A DNA stretch of 64,000 bases, from NCBI GenBank assembly GCA_032207245.1, contig CM063502.1, forward strand, positions 136,505,998 through 136,569,997, written 5' to 3'. This document shows positions 26,648-37,233 of the stretch, in pieces. The notes beneath the pieces were generated by a model. That model did no database searches, had not been told where the DNA came from, and worked only from the letters and a program-made list of their open reading frames with translations. A program made the translations under genes and the position numbers. This DNA is from Pardosa pseudoannulata. Taxonomy: Eukaryota; Arthropoda; Arachnida; Araneae; Lycosidae. The stretch's first letter is position 1; each line of letters opens with the position of its first letter.

Positions 26648-26854
26648 TTATAATGTAGCAAGTCGTTGTCTATGAAGATTGATCGAGTTGCGATGCCATC
26701 TGGCGCCCAGTGACTGTGACTTCAACCGATAGCGTTCCATGATGGATTCGAGAGAATCATGCAGCTTTTCTGACTCGTCTCCACAATTTTTCAGACCCCC
26801 AAGGGTGGCGAAACGATAACTTCCCTCCAAATAAATCATCCTGTCATCCGACAT
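26648..26854 (-). CDS. Uncharacterised 68-codon ORF, possible exon
   Basis: This ATG-started frame encodes MSDDRMIYLEGSYRFATLGG near its start and ends HRQRLATL before TAA. It is clearly richer in G+C than the A+T-rich DNA on both sides, and its codon choice looks like coding sequence (Gly, Arg, Ser and Leu codons with G or C in third position). The stop is immediately followed by TAAAATCC, so an AATAAA-type signal overlaps the end of the frame. There is no convincing acceptor just upstream. I do not recognise the family. It could be a terminal exon, a lone small gene, a retrocopy or a fragment of an unrecognised transposable element. Confidence 0.3.
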   Translation of the reverse strand: MSDDRMIYLEGSYRFATLGGLKNCGDESEKLHDSLESIMERYRLKSQSLGARWHRNSINLHRQRLATL

Positions 26855-28611
26855 TCACCCACATCAAAATTTTTATTTAGTTATTTGTAGAGCATTATGC
26901 TTTTTCAATGCTTCTTTAGTAAGAGCATTTACATGCTCTCCGATAAATGATTGTTTTGCAATTAACCGTGAAGGGTTGACGTGACACTCTTTCGAAACTA
27001 AAATAGTATGTCTCTTAACACTTCGAACATACTACAAAGCGTGTTTGTAAATTATTAATTTACAGTTTTGATATTTTTTACACATATATTGCAGCATATC
27101 TAAAACAGTTCTAATTGAAAAAAAAAATATGAATTATTCCAAATGTATATAATTGATACGTTAAAAATTGCAATTTTTAAAAAGTTTATTTTATTAAATG
27201 TATCTTGAGTATTCAGTTTGATAGTTTTTATAATTTTGGATTTATTATTGCATAAAAATTTCCTAATTTAATTTTCATATTTTAATTGATTAAATAGTTA
27301 GATTTATAGAAATCGTTTAAATGTATGATACTCTCTTTCTGTGTATTAAATGGGGCAATAAGCAATAATTATTGCAGATCAAAACGAGTAGAATCTTTAA
27401 TAACCAAAACAGAATATTTTCTCTGCTATTTCATTTTACCAAAATTTGGAAAATTTAAAAAAAAGTATTTAACAGTATTGCCCTTTCAGTAATAATTATA
27501 TATAATCCTTAAAGGATTATGAGAGTTAGCTCAATTTGGCACATTGCCTTTATAAATACAACTCTTGAAATATTACTACAGCGATACGTCAGAAGGGTTA
27601 AAACTGAATGATTGAGGTGATCATATTGTTGAAAATAATCAACTAATTACAGAAATAATTAGATTAGAAGCATTGTTTCGTTGACAAACGATATTAACAA
27701 GTAATGTGCATTCTAGTGAAACAAAGTCCTTTTTTGAAGAAAAAATGCTAATCCTTACATTAAAGTAGAGGATGTTGCGCATGTTGAAGAAATATAAAAA
27801 ATTCCTGTTAGGCAGCATTATTTCCTCCCCTTAGATCAAATTATGAACTTAATTTATTCTTTGGGAAATTGAAAAAGCATACTTAACGAAGAGTGTATAC
27901 GAAATTTGAGAGAAATTGACTATGTAGTGTTTCTTGCAGAGAAGTCTAAACACTCCTGTTTATGTGGATCAACTGGTAATTAAACGCGAATCAATATTGA
28001 GATAATATTCTTTGTCTCAGCACGTTAGGAAAAATTACTCGTGCTATAAGCAAAATACGAATACTTGTAATGGTGTAATAAACCATTATTTTCCAGAAAC
28101 GTTACTATAACATTCAAAAATGGAAAAATCATGTCTGTAATATTTTGAGGTCAATAGATTGTTGTAATCAATATCCCAAAACTAGTGCTACATTGCATGG
28201 AGTTGCATCAAATAAATTAATGTCTTAGGTTACTTTGGTTTAAAAAATTTTGGTTAAGTATATGTTATAGAATAATTTATATTTAATTAATACACTAATA
28301 ATGAGATACAATACTTATATTTAACTGGATCAATAGCTTACATTTTCCCCCCTTATTTCTCCTTCATACTTGAATCCTTTTCTTTTTCCTGTAGTTCTAA
28401 TATGGTTGTATAAGATTTTATATTGATAGTAAATTCTAGTTATTAATCTAATATACATTTGTTTTGGTTTATATGTTTTTCACTAATGGCAACGATATGA
28501 CACTTGATTAACATTAAAAAAAAATAAACAATAATTGACAAATTTTAAAGAAAATGAAATGAATTTATATATACTTAATCTATATATACTTAAAACAGTC
28601 AAAAATATTGT
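26855..28611. other. A+T-rich DNA, nothing recognised
   Basis: No frame, repeat or splice pair that can be supported. Confidence 0.6.
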
Positions 28612-28981
28612 TTGGTTTGGAGCGCTACGGTCGATTTTTTGTAACACGCGGGCTCATGAGACCGGGGCCTACTGCTTAACCCCTTAAAGCATTTGCCCGT
28701 GTCTGACACAGGCAAAATTCAAAATAAACATGCAATCACATTATTTACACTTTGTTTGAGTAACAATTTCTTTTATAACTTTTAACTCTTTTTTTTCCAC
28801 TGTAGTCACCCCCTCCTCCAGATCTAAAATTGCAAAAAATAATTTATTCTATACCTATATATTTTTTTCAGTCATAAAAGGTATCATTTTTTATCAGTTT
28901 TTCAGAAAAAAATTCGTGCTTTAAGGGGTTAAAGCCGATTCCGATCGGCACTGTACATTCAGGCCACAGTGGGATTGTCTG
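28612..28981 (-). mobile_element. tRNA-derived SINE, family 1, split by a MITE
   Basis: Reading the minus strand, the right part (28929-28981) and the left part (28612-28679) join to give the same block order as the copy at 60896-61083. Shared phrases on the plus strand are GAGCGCTACGGTC, GGGCTCATGAGACCGGGGCCTA and GGCCACAGTGGGATT. The 5' end is truncated: the tRNA-like head after CAGTGGGATT is missing. The body is interrupted at a TTAA by the 249-bp element at 28680-28928. Confidence 0.75.
28680..28928. mobile_element. piggyBac-type MITE, 249 bp, TTAA target duplication
   Basis: The perfect 12-bp inverted termini are CCCCTTAAAGCA (28680-28691) and TGCTTTAAGGGG (28917-28928). TTAA flanks both sides (28676-28679 and 28929-28932). 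Removing the element and one TTAA restores the SINE phrase found uninterrupted at 60.97 kb (GTTAAAGCC), which is direct evidence for insertion. Just inside the left end is an imperfect inverted repeat, TTTGCCCGTGTC with GACACAGGCAAA, like the subterminal repeats of piggyBac elements. TTAA duplication and CCC termini are hallmarks of the piggyBac superfamily. There is no coding capacity. Confidence 0.88.
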
Positions 28982-29312
28982 AAATAGGGAGTTATCCCTT
29001 GTTTAGAAACAATCGTTATGTTCTACACTTAACTGCTTCCATGTTTTAGACATAGTTTAGACAAGTTTTTAACTGCAACCTAATGGTTTTAATATCATGT
29101 TAGTCTTCAGAAGTACATTTGTATAGCATAGAGAAATCTTTGAAATCCTGACTACTTTTGTTTTTATATTGTAAAATTTCCATATGATCTGTTGTCAATT
29201 TTTATAATTTACAAACGTGTTTTATTCTCTCTGAATATGTTATCTAAATTAGGTTTTATAGGTACTCTATTTACTTTCATCTTGAATAGAAAGTTTATTT
29301 TTATAACCTTAA

Positions 29313-30260
29313 CCCGGGAACTTCCGAGCAGTATATGACATACCCATTGCCTCATTTTCTTTAATATTCCCAATTATGCTTCGAGATTTCTTGTTTTATT
29401 TTCTTCAGAATTATGCTTCGAAAACGCATCATTACCAATGCAACTGAATTTAAGGTTATAACCTTTGATGGGAAGGATCGGTTGAGAAATTCTATAAATA
29501 TATATTTCGGAAGAACTTCAAATGGACATATCATACCCTGCGAGAACATTTCTGTTACATTTGGTTAGTACGCATGCACGTTTTCAAAGCATTTTTTATG
29601 GCGCGTTTTCGTGGTTATGTTTAGGAAATGCAATATTTTTGAAATTTATAGGATATTTTTCCTTCGAGTAAAGATATTTTCAACGAAGAGGATGAAGATT
29701 TAGATGATGAGGAAATTATTAGTAGTTATGAAGCAACTGAAATTGAAGTAGATAAAGAAATGTAAGACATTGATTCAGATTAAAATAATTACTTTTAGGA
29801 AAAGACAAAATATTTATGACAAAATGAAGAAAGAAAAATCCATTTGTCATATTAGCATGTCTGCGAAAAAGCCTATTACGAAATTCCCTTGTTTGAAAAA
29901 GTGTTAATTCTCCTCAGGAAGCTTCGCATATACTGATGTCTGAAATTATACAAAGTTTTGATAAACACAGTAAGAGATTCATGGACTTAATTAAAGAAAT
30001 TTTTTAGAGAGAGTATGTAAAAGATGTGCTAAATGTCCAAATAAAACAAGAATAAAAAGACTAAATTTGTGTAAAAGTGTGATAAAAATTATGCATGGAA
30101 CACATTGCATGTATTAGTACAATCTGTTCAAATTAAGCAGAAAAATAACATTTTCAAATATGTTTATGCTATTTTTCTTTTTTTTGTTTTGTGTATTGAT
30201 TTTATGGTAGAATTTAGGAAGAAACATGCCAGGATAGGATATACCCTGCGCATGTAGTCC
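29313..30260 (+). pseudogene. piggyBac element fossil with transposase remnants
   Basis: The left end begins CCCGGGAACTTCCGAGCAG after TTAA (29309-29312). The right end, read inverted, begins GGGACTACATGCGCAGG and is followed by TTTA, probably a mutated TTAA; the two ends are only loosely similar. Two transposase-like pieces remain on +. The first is an acidic N-terminal stretch at about 29652-29763 (KDIFNEEDEDLDDEEIISSY). The second is a cysteine-rich C-terminal stretch at about 30010-30117 (VCKRCAKCPNKTRIKRLNLC, then an H-x-x-C-like end), matching the zinc-binding tail typical of piggyBac transposases. The DDD catalytic core between them is absent and stops interrupt the frames. It is a dead, internally deleted copy. 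Confidence 0.65.
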
Positions 30261-30377
30261 CTTTAGTGTTTTTCTCAAGTGTGATGCTTGGTAAAACTAT
30301 ATTGTAAATAATTAATAAAAATTACTTTTATGCTTCTTGTAGTTTAACTATAAAATGCACAATTAAACCTCTAAATA

Positions 30378-31205
30378 CAGTAGAACCTCTTTTAAACGAC
30401 CCCACGATTCAATGACCGATTCGTTAGAACGAACATCTTAAAAAGTCCCAATTATTTTACCATAGGATTAATGTTATTTTTGAATCATTACAACGTCCCC
30501 AAGCGTATTATTTTTCGTTAGAGCGACCCCCAATTTTAGACAGCAGAATTCATGGGCAAGTGGGCTATTTTAAAATTATTGTACTGTGGTGCAACTTCAA
30601 GAAACCTGTACTCCTCTCTTTGTGTTCGCTTAAAGGACCGTTTCGTCAAGTACGACATTGATGTCCTAGGTATGACACTCCAGACACTAATAAAATGACA
30701 CATCTCCTCAGTTCGAAATTTCCAGATCTTCAATTATCTTTTGATGAGTTAGTTGCAGTAGACAAAAATTTAAAGTGCTGCGAAGAAAATTTGAATGAGG
30801 ATGATTTTATTACTCGTATTACCGGAAATGAAGAAATCTGCGATTCCAACGACGGAGAAGAAATTGTCCAAGCTTTTGAAAAAAAATGAATGAAAAAGAA
30901 GCCTTCAATGCAATCAATGCCTTGCATCAATAATTTGAAGAACAATTTAATTCTGAACGTATTTTTCAAAATCTAACGGATATGGAATCAGTGGTATTGA
31001 AAAATTCCCAAATGAACTTGAAACAGGCTTCAATCAGATTTTTTTCAAAAATTCAATAATGGAAATACAAATAAATAGAAGTGTTCTCTAGGTATGTACT
31101 GTTGCGTCATTTCTTTACTAATTTTTTTTTTATCATTTTTTCAATTCGTTACAACGATCATATGATGTTGGTCCCATAGGGGGTTGTTATACCTAGGTTC
31201 TACTG
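30378..31205 (+). mobile_element. pogo/Tigger-like element, decayed, 828 bp
   Basis: Both ends carry CAGTAGAACCT as an inverted repeat, directly flanked by TA (30376-30377 and 31206-31207). This terminus and target are typical of the pogo/Tigger branch of Tc1/mariner. Inside, from about 30695 to 31060 on +, is the broken C-terminal part of the transposase: DELVAVDKNL, an acidic stretch with EDDFITRITG, then after a frame change NEKEAFNAINALHQ, and finally LKQASIRFFF. The last piece resembles the PCNA-binding-like tail found at the end of many Tigger transposases. The DNA-binding and DDE parts are missing. Confidence 0.75.
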
Positions 31206-31207
31206 TA

Positions 31208-33202
31208 GCAGGAAAAATAACTCTTACGAAAAACATACATTTAAAGTAGTATTTTATAGTTAAAGTATTTCTAATTAAAATCTGTAAACAAGATGTTAAC
31301 AAATTCCAAATTGTTTAAATGACTTATTTTAATTCAGAAAGTGATTAACATCGCATTACGTGATTCCGAATACAATTTGTTTGTTTTTAGAACGGAAAAG
31401 TTATTTCACCTGGAGGAATTTTACTGATGATTCTACTTATATAAATGATTGAAAAATATTGAAAAACAAATGTATCTGATGATACCCAGACATGCATTTT
31501 CCTCGAATTTTTTATTCGTTTATTCCATAAGACTAGATCTTAACGAAAAAGAAACGTTTCGTTTGATGTTTGAAAGCAAAATCACTGAACGCTCTGAAAT
31601 ACGAATAAAAATTTCTTTCACATTTTAACCAGGTAGAGCGATTTTGTTGTTTTTCCATCAATAATCATTCCTGCGCAGGAGAAAAGGTAATGATTCGAGA
31701 AGGGTGGTATTAATCATGAGTTCTTTTTTGTCCCCCTTTTTTCGCAACATATTGATTTCAGGCTCGAGTTTGTGCATTCTTATTTGCATTTCAGTAAAAA
31801 AAATAGCTTATATCGTTAGCTTTTTTTTCTGATTTACTTAATATCCTACGAAAGCAGCCAAGTACTTTTTTGTTACAAATTCTTGAATTAATTTAAAAAC
31901 TCTCTCAGACTTTTAATTTCCAGTGAAATGAGATAGTAAATTTACTACAGCTCGATAATTGAAATTTAATACTTAATTGTTTCTCTATAATTATTTATAT
32001 TAAATAAAACCCTCCAAAGCTATTGACAACAAAATACTTTAGATTTCTTTTTATGTAATTGTAAATCACACTTTTAAATTTATTTGATGTTAAATTCATT
32101 TAGCGTTTCAAAGATTCTTAATTAAATATAAATAAACATTAATCAATTTAATACTTAAATATTAAATATTTATTTTTAATGTTTAATGTACCCTTTTTAA
32201 AGTTTTATTTAATGTTTTGTTATTTGAGATGTTGCTTTGAATTTGTTTTCGGCATAGTGGCAAACTGTATTCTAAAACTACTCTTCGTTGAAAATGTATA
32301 ATTGGAATATTTTCATTTTGTACTCAATTTACTGAATTTATTTCTTTAAATATTTTTTAAGTTCTTATTTGTTGCTTAAAAGAAATTCTCTGTGAAAACT
32401 TTCTTAAGATACCATAAAGCTATTAGCAAGAAAGATCAATGTAGATGGTATTCTAGAAATTGACATTAGGAATGACTTAATAGCCCTGGACCATCGCCAG
32501 AAACTGTCTACTAAAAAGAAAAAAAAAACATCGAAAATAAAGATTTTAAATGTGACTTGATATGACATTTCTAGTATGTGGAGAACGTTTGAAGTAGCCC
32601 TTCATATTGCTTGGATCATTTGTTCTATACATAAACTATTTTCGAAATATTACACTAATTGTTGAAATCAGATTACGAAGGTAAATTAAAATATTGGAGA
32701 TAGAAAATCTTGTATTTTCTTCTTTAGAAAACGTTTACCCACAAAGAATAAATAGTTGACGCGTAAAATATCTCTATATTAGAAGCTCCGTTTTATATAA
32801 ACTATAATATAAAAATATAAACCCACGTTATTCAGTTTTTTTAGTTTACTTAGGATTTAAGTACAAAACAAATATCCAAATAGCTGCATTTGATACTGTA
32901 TAATTTGGATGCTTTTGCATGGCATTGAGTTTGTATTGTATCTGTAAAGCGTCTATCTTGATTTTCCAGCAGTAGCTTTTTTATATTGCAGGTCTTCTTT
33001 TGCCATTATAGCTTTTTTCTTCGATAAAGTCTTTAAGAATATGCAGTGGCCGTTATTATTTACCTTGGTTTCTGTTTTGACTGTTAAATTATTATTGATA
33101 CGAAATTGCAATTCATAGATAATTGTTTCGATCTACAAAGGACTAATTTCCATACAAGTAGTAAAAGTTATCCGGACATATGACACAAATTCAAGATTTC
33201 AA
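31208..33202. other. A+T-rich DNA, nothing recognised
   Basis: No ORF, element ends or repeats that I can support. Confidence 0.6.
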
Positions 33203-33854
33203 CACTAGATTTACGGACCAAGCCAACTTGACCCATTAAAAATTTTATCATTATATATATAAAACTTTAATATCACTTTTCAAAAACAGGTTTTGGTTCT
33301 TAGTGAAGTAATAAAATATCTGTAAACTTTTATTCATCTTCCCCGCAGACCCCTTCATTTCGCATTATCAAATGTGGTATACTTATTTTCACGGTTGTGA
33401 GCCAATTTGACTCATAGAATGGTTTAACAGTTAATCGCATAACATGAAATTTATTGGTCCTATCAGGCCTGGGCAACAGTCGAGATTTTATTTTCCAATT
33501 GGCTGAAGATCTAAGAAAAATGTATAGAGAAGAAGTCGAGAACACTTCCATTCCAATGACAGAAATTCATGCTATTGATGGATGAAAGAATTGTCAAGTT
33601 GAACAATCATGCAAAAGATACAGATGTAGAAACCATTGTGCTAAATGTAATCGAAATGTTTGATAAAAATGTGTTTCATAAACAGATTTTATATGTAAAA
33701 AATGTTTTTTATGAATTTTTTGATAATAAACATATTATTTAAATTAATTTGGAGCTATTATTTTCTTTGCAAAAAAACTTCAATTTTCTTGTATGAGTCA
33801 AATTGGCTCACTTCAGTAAAAAAAGCTATATAATCAACATTTGTAGATTTAGTG
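33203..33854 (+). pseudogene. piggyBac element fossil, 652 bp
   Basis: Termini are CACTAGATTTACGG on the left and, inverted, CACTAAATCTACAA on the right (10 of 14 match). The right flank is TTAA (33855-33858) and the left is TCAA, probably a mutated TTAA. A perfect 20-bp inverted repeat built on GAGCCAATTTGACTCAT lies at 33397-33416 and 33792-33811, with a diverged third copy inside the left end (AAGCCAACTTGACCCAT). On +, between about 33500 and 33710, a C-terminal transposase remnant reads LAEDLRK, then a Cys-rich stretch CKRYRCRNHCAKC and CKKCF, the piggyBac zinc-binding tail. Stops interrupt it and the catalytic core is gone. Confidence 0.75.
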
Positions 33855-33858
33855 TTAA

Positions 33859-34747
33859 GTATAAAAACAATAAGATTTCTTAGCTATGAAGAAATAACAC
33901 GCAATAAAAATTTTAAATTATGTCAAAATATTCAATTTTTGTGGTGGAGAAATAATACATGTGAGCATCAATTGAGTCGATCTAGAAAAAAAAAGAAAGA
34001 TGTTATGTTTTTCAGTTATAGATAATTTAAATTAAACAACTGCCTACCTTACTGATAATAAAATGAAAATATTTTCTCAAATATTAGTAACTTAATATGA
34101 AAAAAACCCCTTTATTTCCATACAAATGCTGCATTATAGTTCTTTAAAATAGACACTAGTAAAATAAAATTTAGGAGTAATTATTAGTCTTTCTACCCTT
34201 TCCATTTTTAATAGCATCGAATCCATACAAATTGGCAAATTTTGTTCAATTTATTCTTCTACTCCCTTAAAAGAATGTTTAAATAATCTTAAAACAATGT
34301 CAAAAAGACTTTTTTATTCAGACATGACGCAAACAAAGATAAAGAGAGGTTAAATGTTAATGATGGCATACAAACATAAAAGAAGTGTGACAACTAACTG
34401 AAAAAGAAAATTCATACCTTCAATAAATAATATTTTATGGATTATGGAATAACAATCAAGATTTTGAACCAATTAAAAATGGAAAATATGATACATTTCT
34501 TTTTACATTGGATTACGTATCACTTTAGGAGAATTTTACACAATGTATTCAAAGTTTCTACTGATATAACCTTCATTACTTGAAGTTTATTTTGCTGTTG
34601 AGCCAGATATGAAACATTTAATTGATTAATAATAATGATCCGTGACACAGTAATTATCGCCCTTTGATGGCACTAGCCGTGTATTCGATATTAATTATGA
34701 ATGACTCTAGAGTATTATGAATAATTGAAAAGTTCATTATAAAATAC
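33859..34747. other. A+T-rich DNA, nothing recognised
   Basis: No frame, terminal repeat or SINE motif seen. Confidence 0.6.
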
Positions 34748-34815
34748 GATCAACTATTAGCTACACGAGGGCTAATTAGACCAGGACCTATTCCTTTAAG
34801 TCGATTTCACACCTT
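34748..34815 (-). mobile_element. SINE family 1 fragment, degraded
   Basis: GATCAACTATTAGCTACACG, AGGGCTAATTAGACCAGGAC and CTATTCCTTTAAG follow the same order as GGTCTACTTTTTGCAACACA, AGGGCTAATGAGACCGGGAC and CTATAGGTTAA in the 60.9-kb copy. Only the 3' body is left; the tRNA-like head is missing. Confidence 0.55.
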
Positions 34816-35514
34816 TAAAATATCTGAGTTCTGGCGCCATGGATATTCATTCATTTACCTATACAGATGTGTTACAACTTTTATTTTTTCTGGTACAAGT
34901 ATCCGTATTACAAGTATAATTTAACTTTATGAACTCAGAAGAATCCTCCATATTCTTTAATCTTTACATACAGAAAACTATCAAAAGGAATTTAAAGTAA
35001 TAATTTTTTTTTTACAGATTATGAGCAAAATTGTGTCATCCTTCAGGTCGATTATTTTCTTGGTACAGAAAATGTTGCATAAAATTAGAATTATTAAATG
35101 AAAGCGTTGAATTAATGACAACATTCATTAAAGAAATAAAAGAGATAATACACAAGTAAAATTTATAATTGTTCATAATAACTCACCAGAGAGGAGTAAT
35201 ATTTCATGCGACACATATTTTCTCTATTATTTCTTTATTAAAATAAATCTTTCTTCTTATGCTTATTTTTATGTAAAACTGACATATAACTTCTAAGACT
35301 TTTTTAAATGATACCAAACGTTATTATAGTTGGAGTTTATTTATGATGAAAGATAAAGTCTTGTTTCATTTTTTATTGATTAATAAATGGAGAAAATACA
35401 TTAGCAAAATAGTCATGAAAATATTTTATCTTATACATAGTGACTAGTATATTAGTTTTAAAATATAATTTAGTGATAGTTTTTCCGTTTCGCTTAAATA
35501 AACTTTTCTCTTAA
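34816..35514. other. A+T-rich DNA, nothing supported
   Basis: A minus-strand donor-like CTG|GTGAGTTATT lies at 35180-35186, but the upstream acceptor is poor and the short frame is not convincing. Confidence 0.5.
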
Positions 35515-36167
35515 CCCTCCGAGTGGAACACATCGAGGAAAAAAAAGTCTCCAAAAATACGATAAAGGTTTATCGTGTCAGTGACCAAAGCTTTCTATGA
35601 TCTTTTATTTCACCCTTAGTCGACTAGAATGAAATGCATGAAACCCACCATCGTTATTGCCCCTTTACTTCCGGTTATAGATATATAAATAGATATTATA
35701 AATTGTTAATTTTTAATACACATAAAGCTCGCCCAATCTCGAAGATCATCCCATAAGAAATAATGGATTCTAAAAGTACAAATAAAAATATTCTTTAAGA
35801 GAATTATTTATATTTTTTACGAAAGTCATCCGAGATATTTAAGTGGTGCAATTAGAGATACATCTGTTACCGCAAACGAAATCCTTCGAAATAGAGATTT
35901 GCAAAGCCATGGAAATCTATCAGCGTCTTTGTGCCTCAGGGGGTAGGGGTGAATCCCTCAATAAATTAGTCAGTTACTCAAAGAGGAGTGCAGTTCCTAA
36001 ACAATCGAGCTGACCCTCCTACCGCAAAACTCCATGGGGGACAGCACTGGCAAAATGTACGTTACATCCATTTTCGGAGCGTTTTTGGAGATCGAAAATT
36101 GTACTTGACAACCGCTTTGAAGACATTGTCGGTTTGGAGGAATTGTACGTGAGAACCGCTTAGAGGG
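35515..36167 (+). mobile_element. piggyBac-like MITE, copy P1 (653 bp)
   Basis: Left terminus CCCTCCGAGTGG after TTAA (35511-35514); right terminus, inverted, CCCTCTAAGCGG, followed by TTTA (a decayed TTAA). Near the right end two direct repeats of the pattern AATTGTAC(T/G)TGA(C/G)AACCGCTT suggest subterminal transposase binding sites. The interior is related throughout to the copy at 39492-40120, which lies in the opposite orientation. There is no transposase frame. Confidence 0.85.
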
Positions 36168-36302
36168 TTTATGTGAACAAATGTTAACATAAGCATCTTA
36201 ACAAAAACTTACTTTTTTTAATTGGTGTCATTAATAACAAATGTTAAGTTTAGATTCTGCATTTATTTCTACTAGCAATAGTTTTTTAATTATTATCAAG
36301 AA

Positions 36303-37195
36303 CTAGTATATAGCCCGTCATATGACGGGATCAGTGAAATTTTAAATTTTATTAGAATTGTAAAGGAACCTATGAGGCAAGTAAAAAAATAGTTTGTTTT
36401 TTAGTTGAGAATTATCTGATATACGCTCAATAATTTGTTAATCTTCATACTTCTCTAAAGTTTCTCGATACTGTGAATGCAGATTAGAATCAAGTTGGAT
36501 TCATTTAGAAAGATAATTCACAGTTTTTCCCATTTTTTTCTACAGTAATTAATGGAAGTAACGGAATGAAACTATCATTTCCACTACATGCTGGAGGTAG
36601 ATAGAATTTGTTGCTAATACAGGTAGTAAAATTATCATTGCAACTAAAATAATCGATGATTAAATTTAAAATTATCACATTTGTAGCTAATCTATTATTT
36701 AAGCCAAATATAAAAGAAAATTATTTACGTAATACCTAAAGTCAGTGATAAAACGTATGATAATAATGAAGACGATATTGAAATAATTTAAAACAAGAAA
36801 TGACTAAATGAGATGGTTAAATGAATGACCTCATAATTCTAGAAAAAAATATTATTTTTACTTATTTATTGTATGATAAATTTAATTGCCTGCTCTTAAC
36901 CGGGAAAAATAGGGCCTGAAATAAGGGCATTAAAATCTCGAAAAGAGGGAAGGGGTGGATTTCGAACATTTTAAAGACTACAGTATTTTTCGCTCTGATA
37001 TGAAGCATATTTATACCAATTTATTTTAGGATCGTATCGATAGTTTAGGAGAAGATAAACTTGACTCGCTTTGAATTTTGCTATCCCTAACTCATCAAGA
37101 ATCCAATGCGGATGCCTCTATCCATTCCAGGTACAACCGCTTCATAAATTCGAGGAGAGACGGACAAATAACTGAAGCTGTTATTATATAGAGGA
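36303..37195 (-). mobile_element. Non-autonomous Helitron, copy H1 (893 bp)
   Basis: On the minus strand the element starts A|TCCTCTATATAATAA and ends with the perfect palindrome CCCGTCATATGACGGG followed by CTATATACTAG|T. A 5' TC, a 3' hairpin a few bases before CTAG, insertion between A and T, and no target duplication are the Helitron hallmarks. Three other copies are in this window. It encodes no Rep/helicase. It keeps the site where a MITE sits in H2 in unoccupied form (TTAG instead of TTAA). Confidence 0.88.
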
Positions 37196-37233
37196 TTGAA
37201 ATTTGTTTTATATACTTATTTTTTCTAACTATA

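Noticed and set aside
30536..30969. 65- and 79-codon ORFs on -
   Set aside because: Antisense to the pogo/Tigger transposase remnant.
33330..33551. 73-codon ORF on -
   Set aside because: Lies antisense within the piggyBac fossil, whose remnants read on +.
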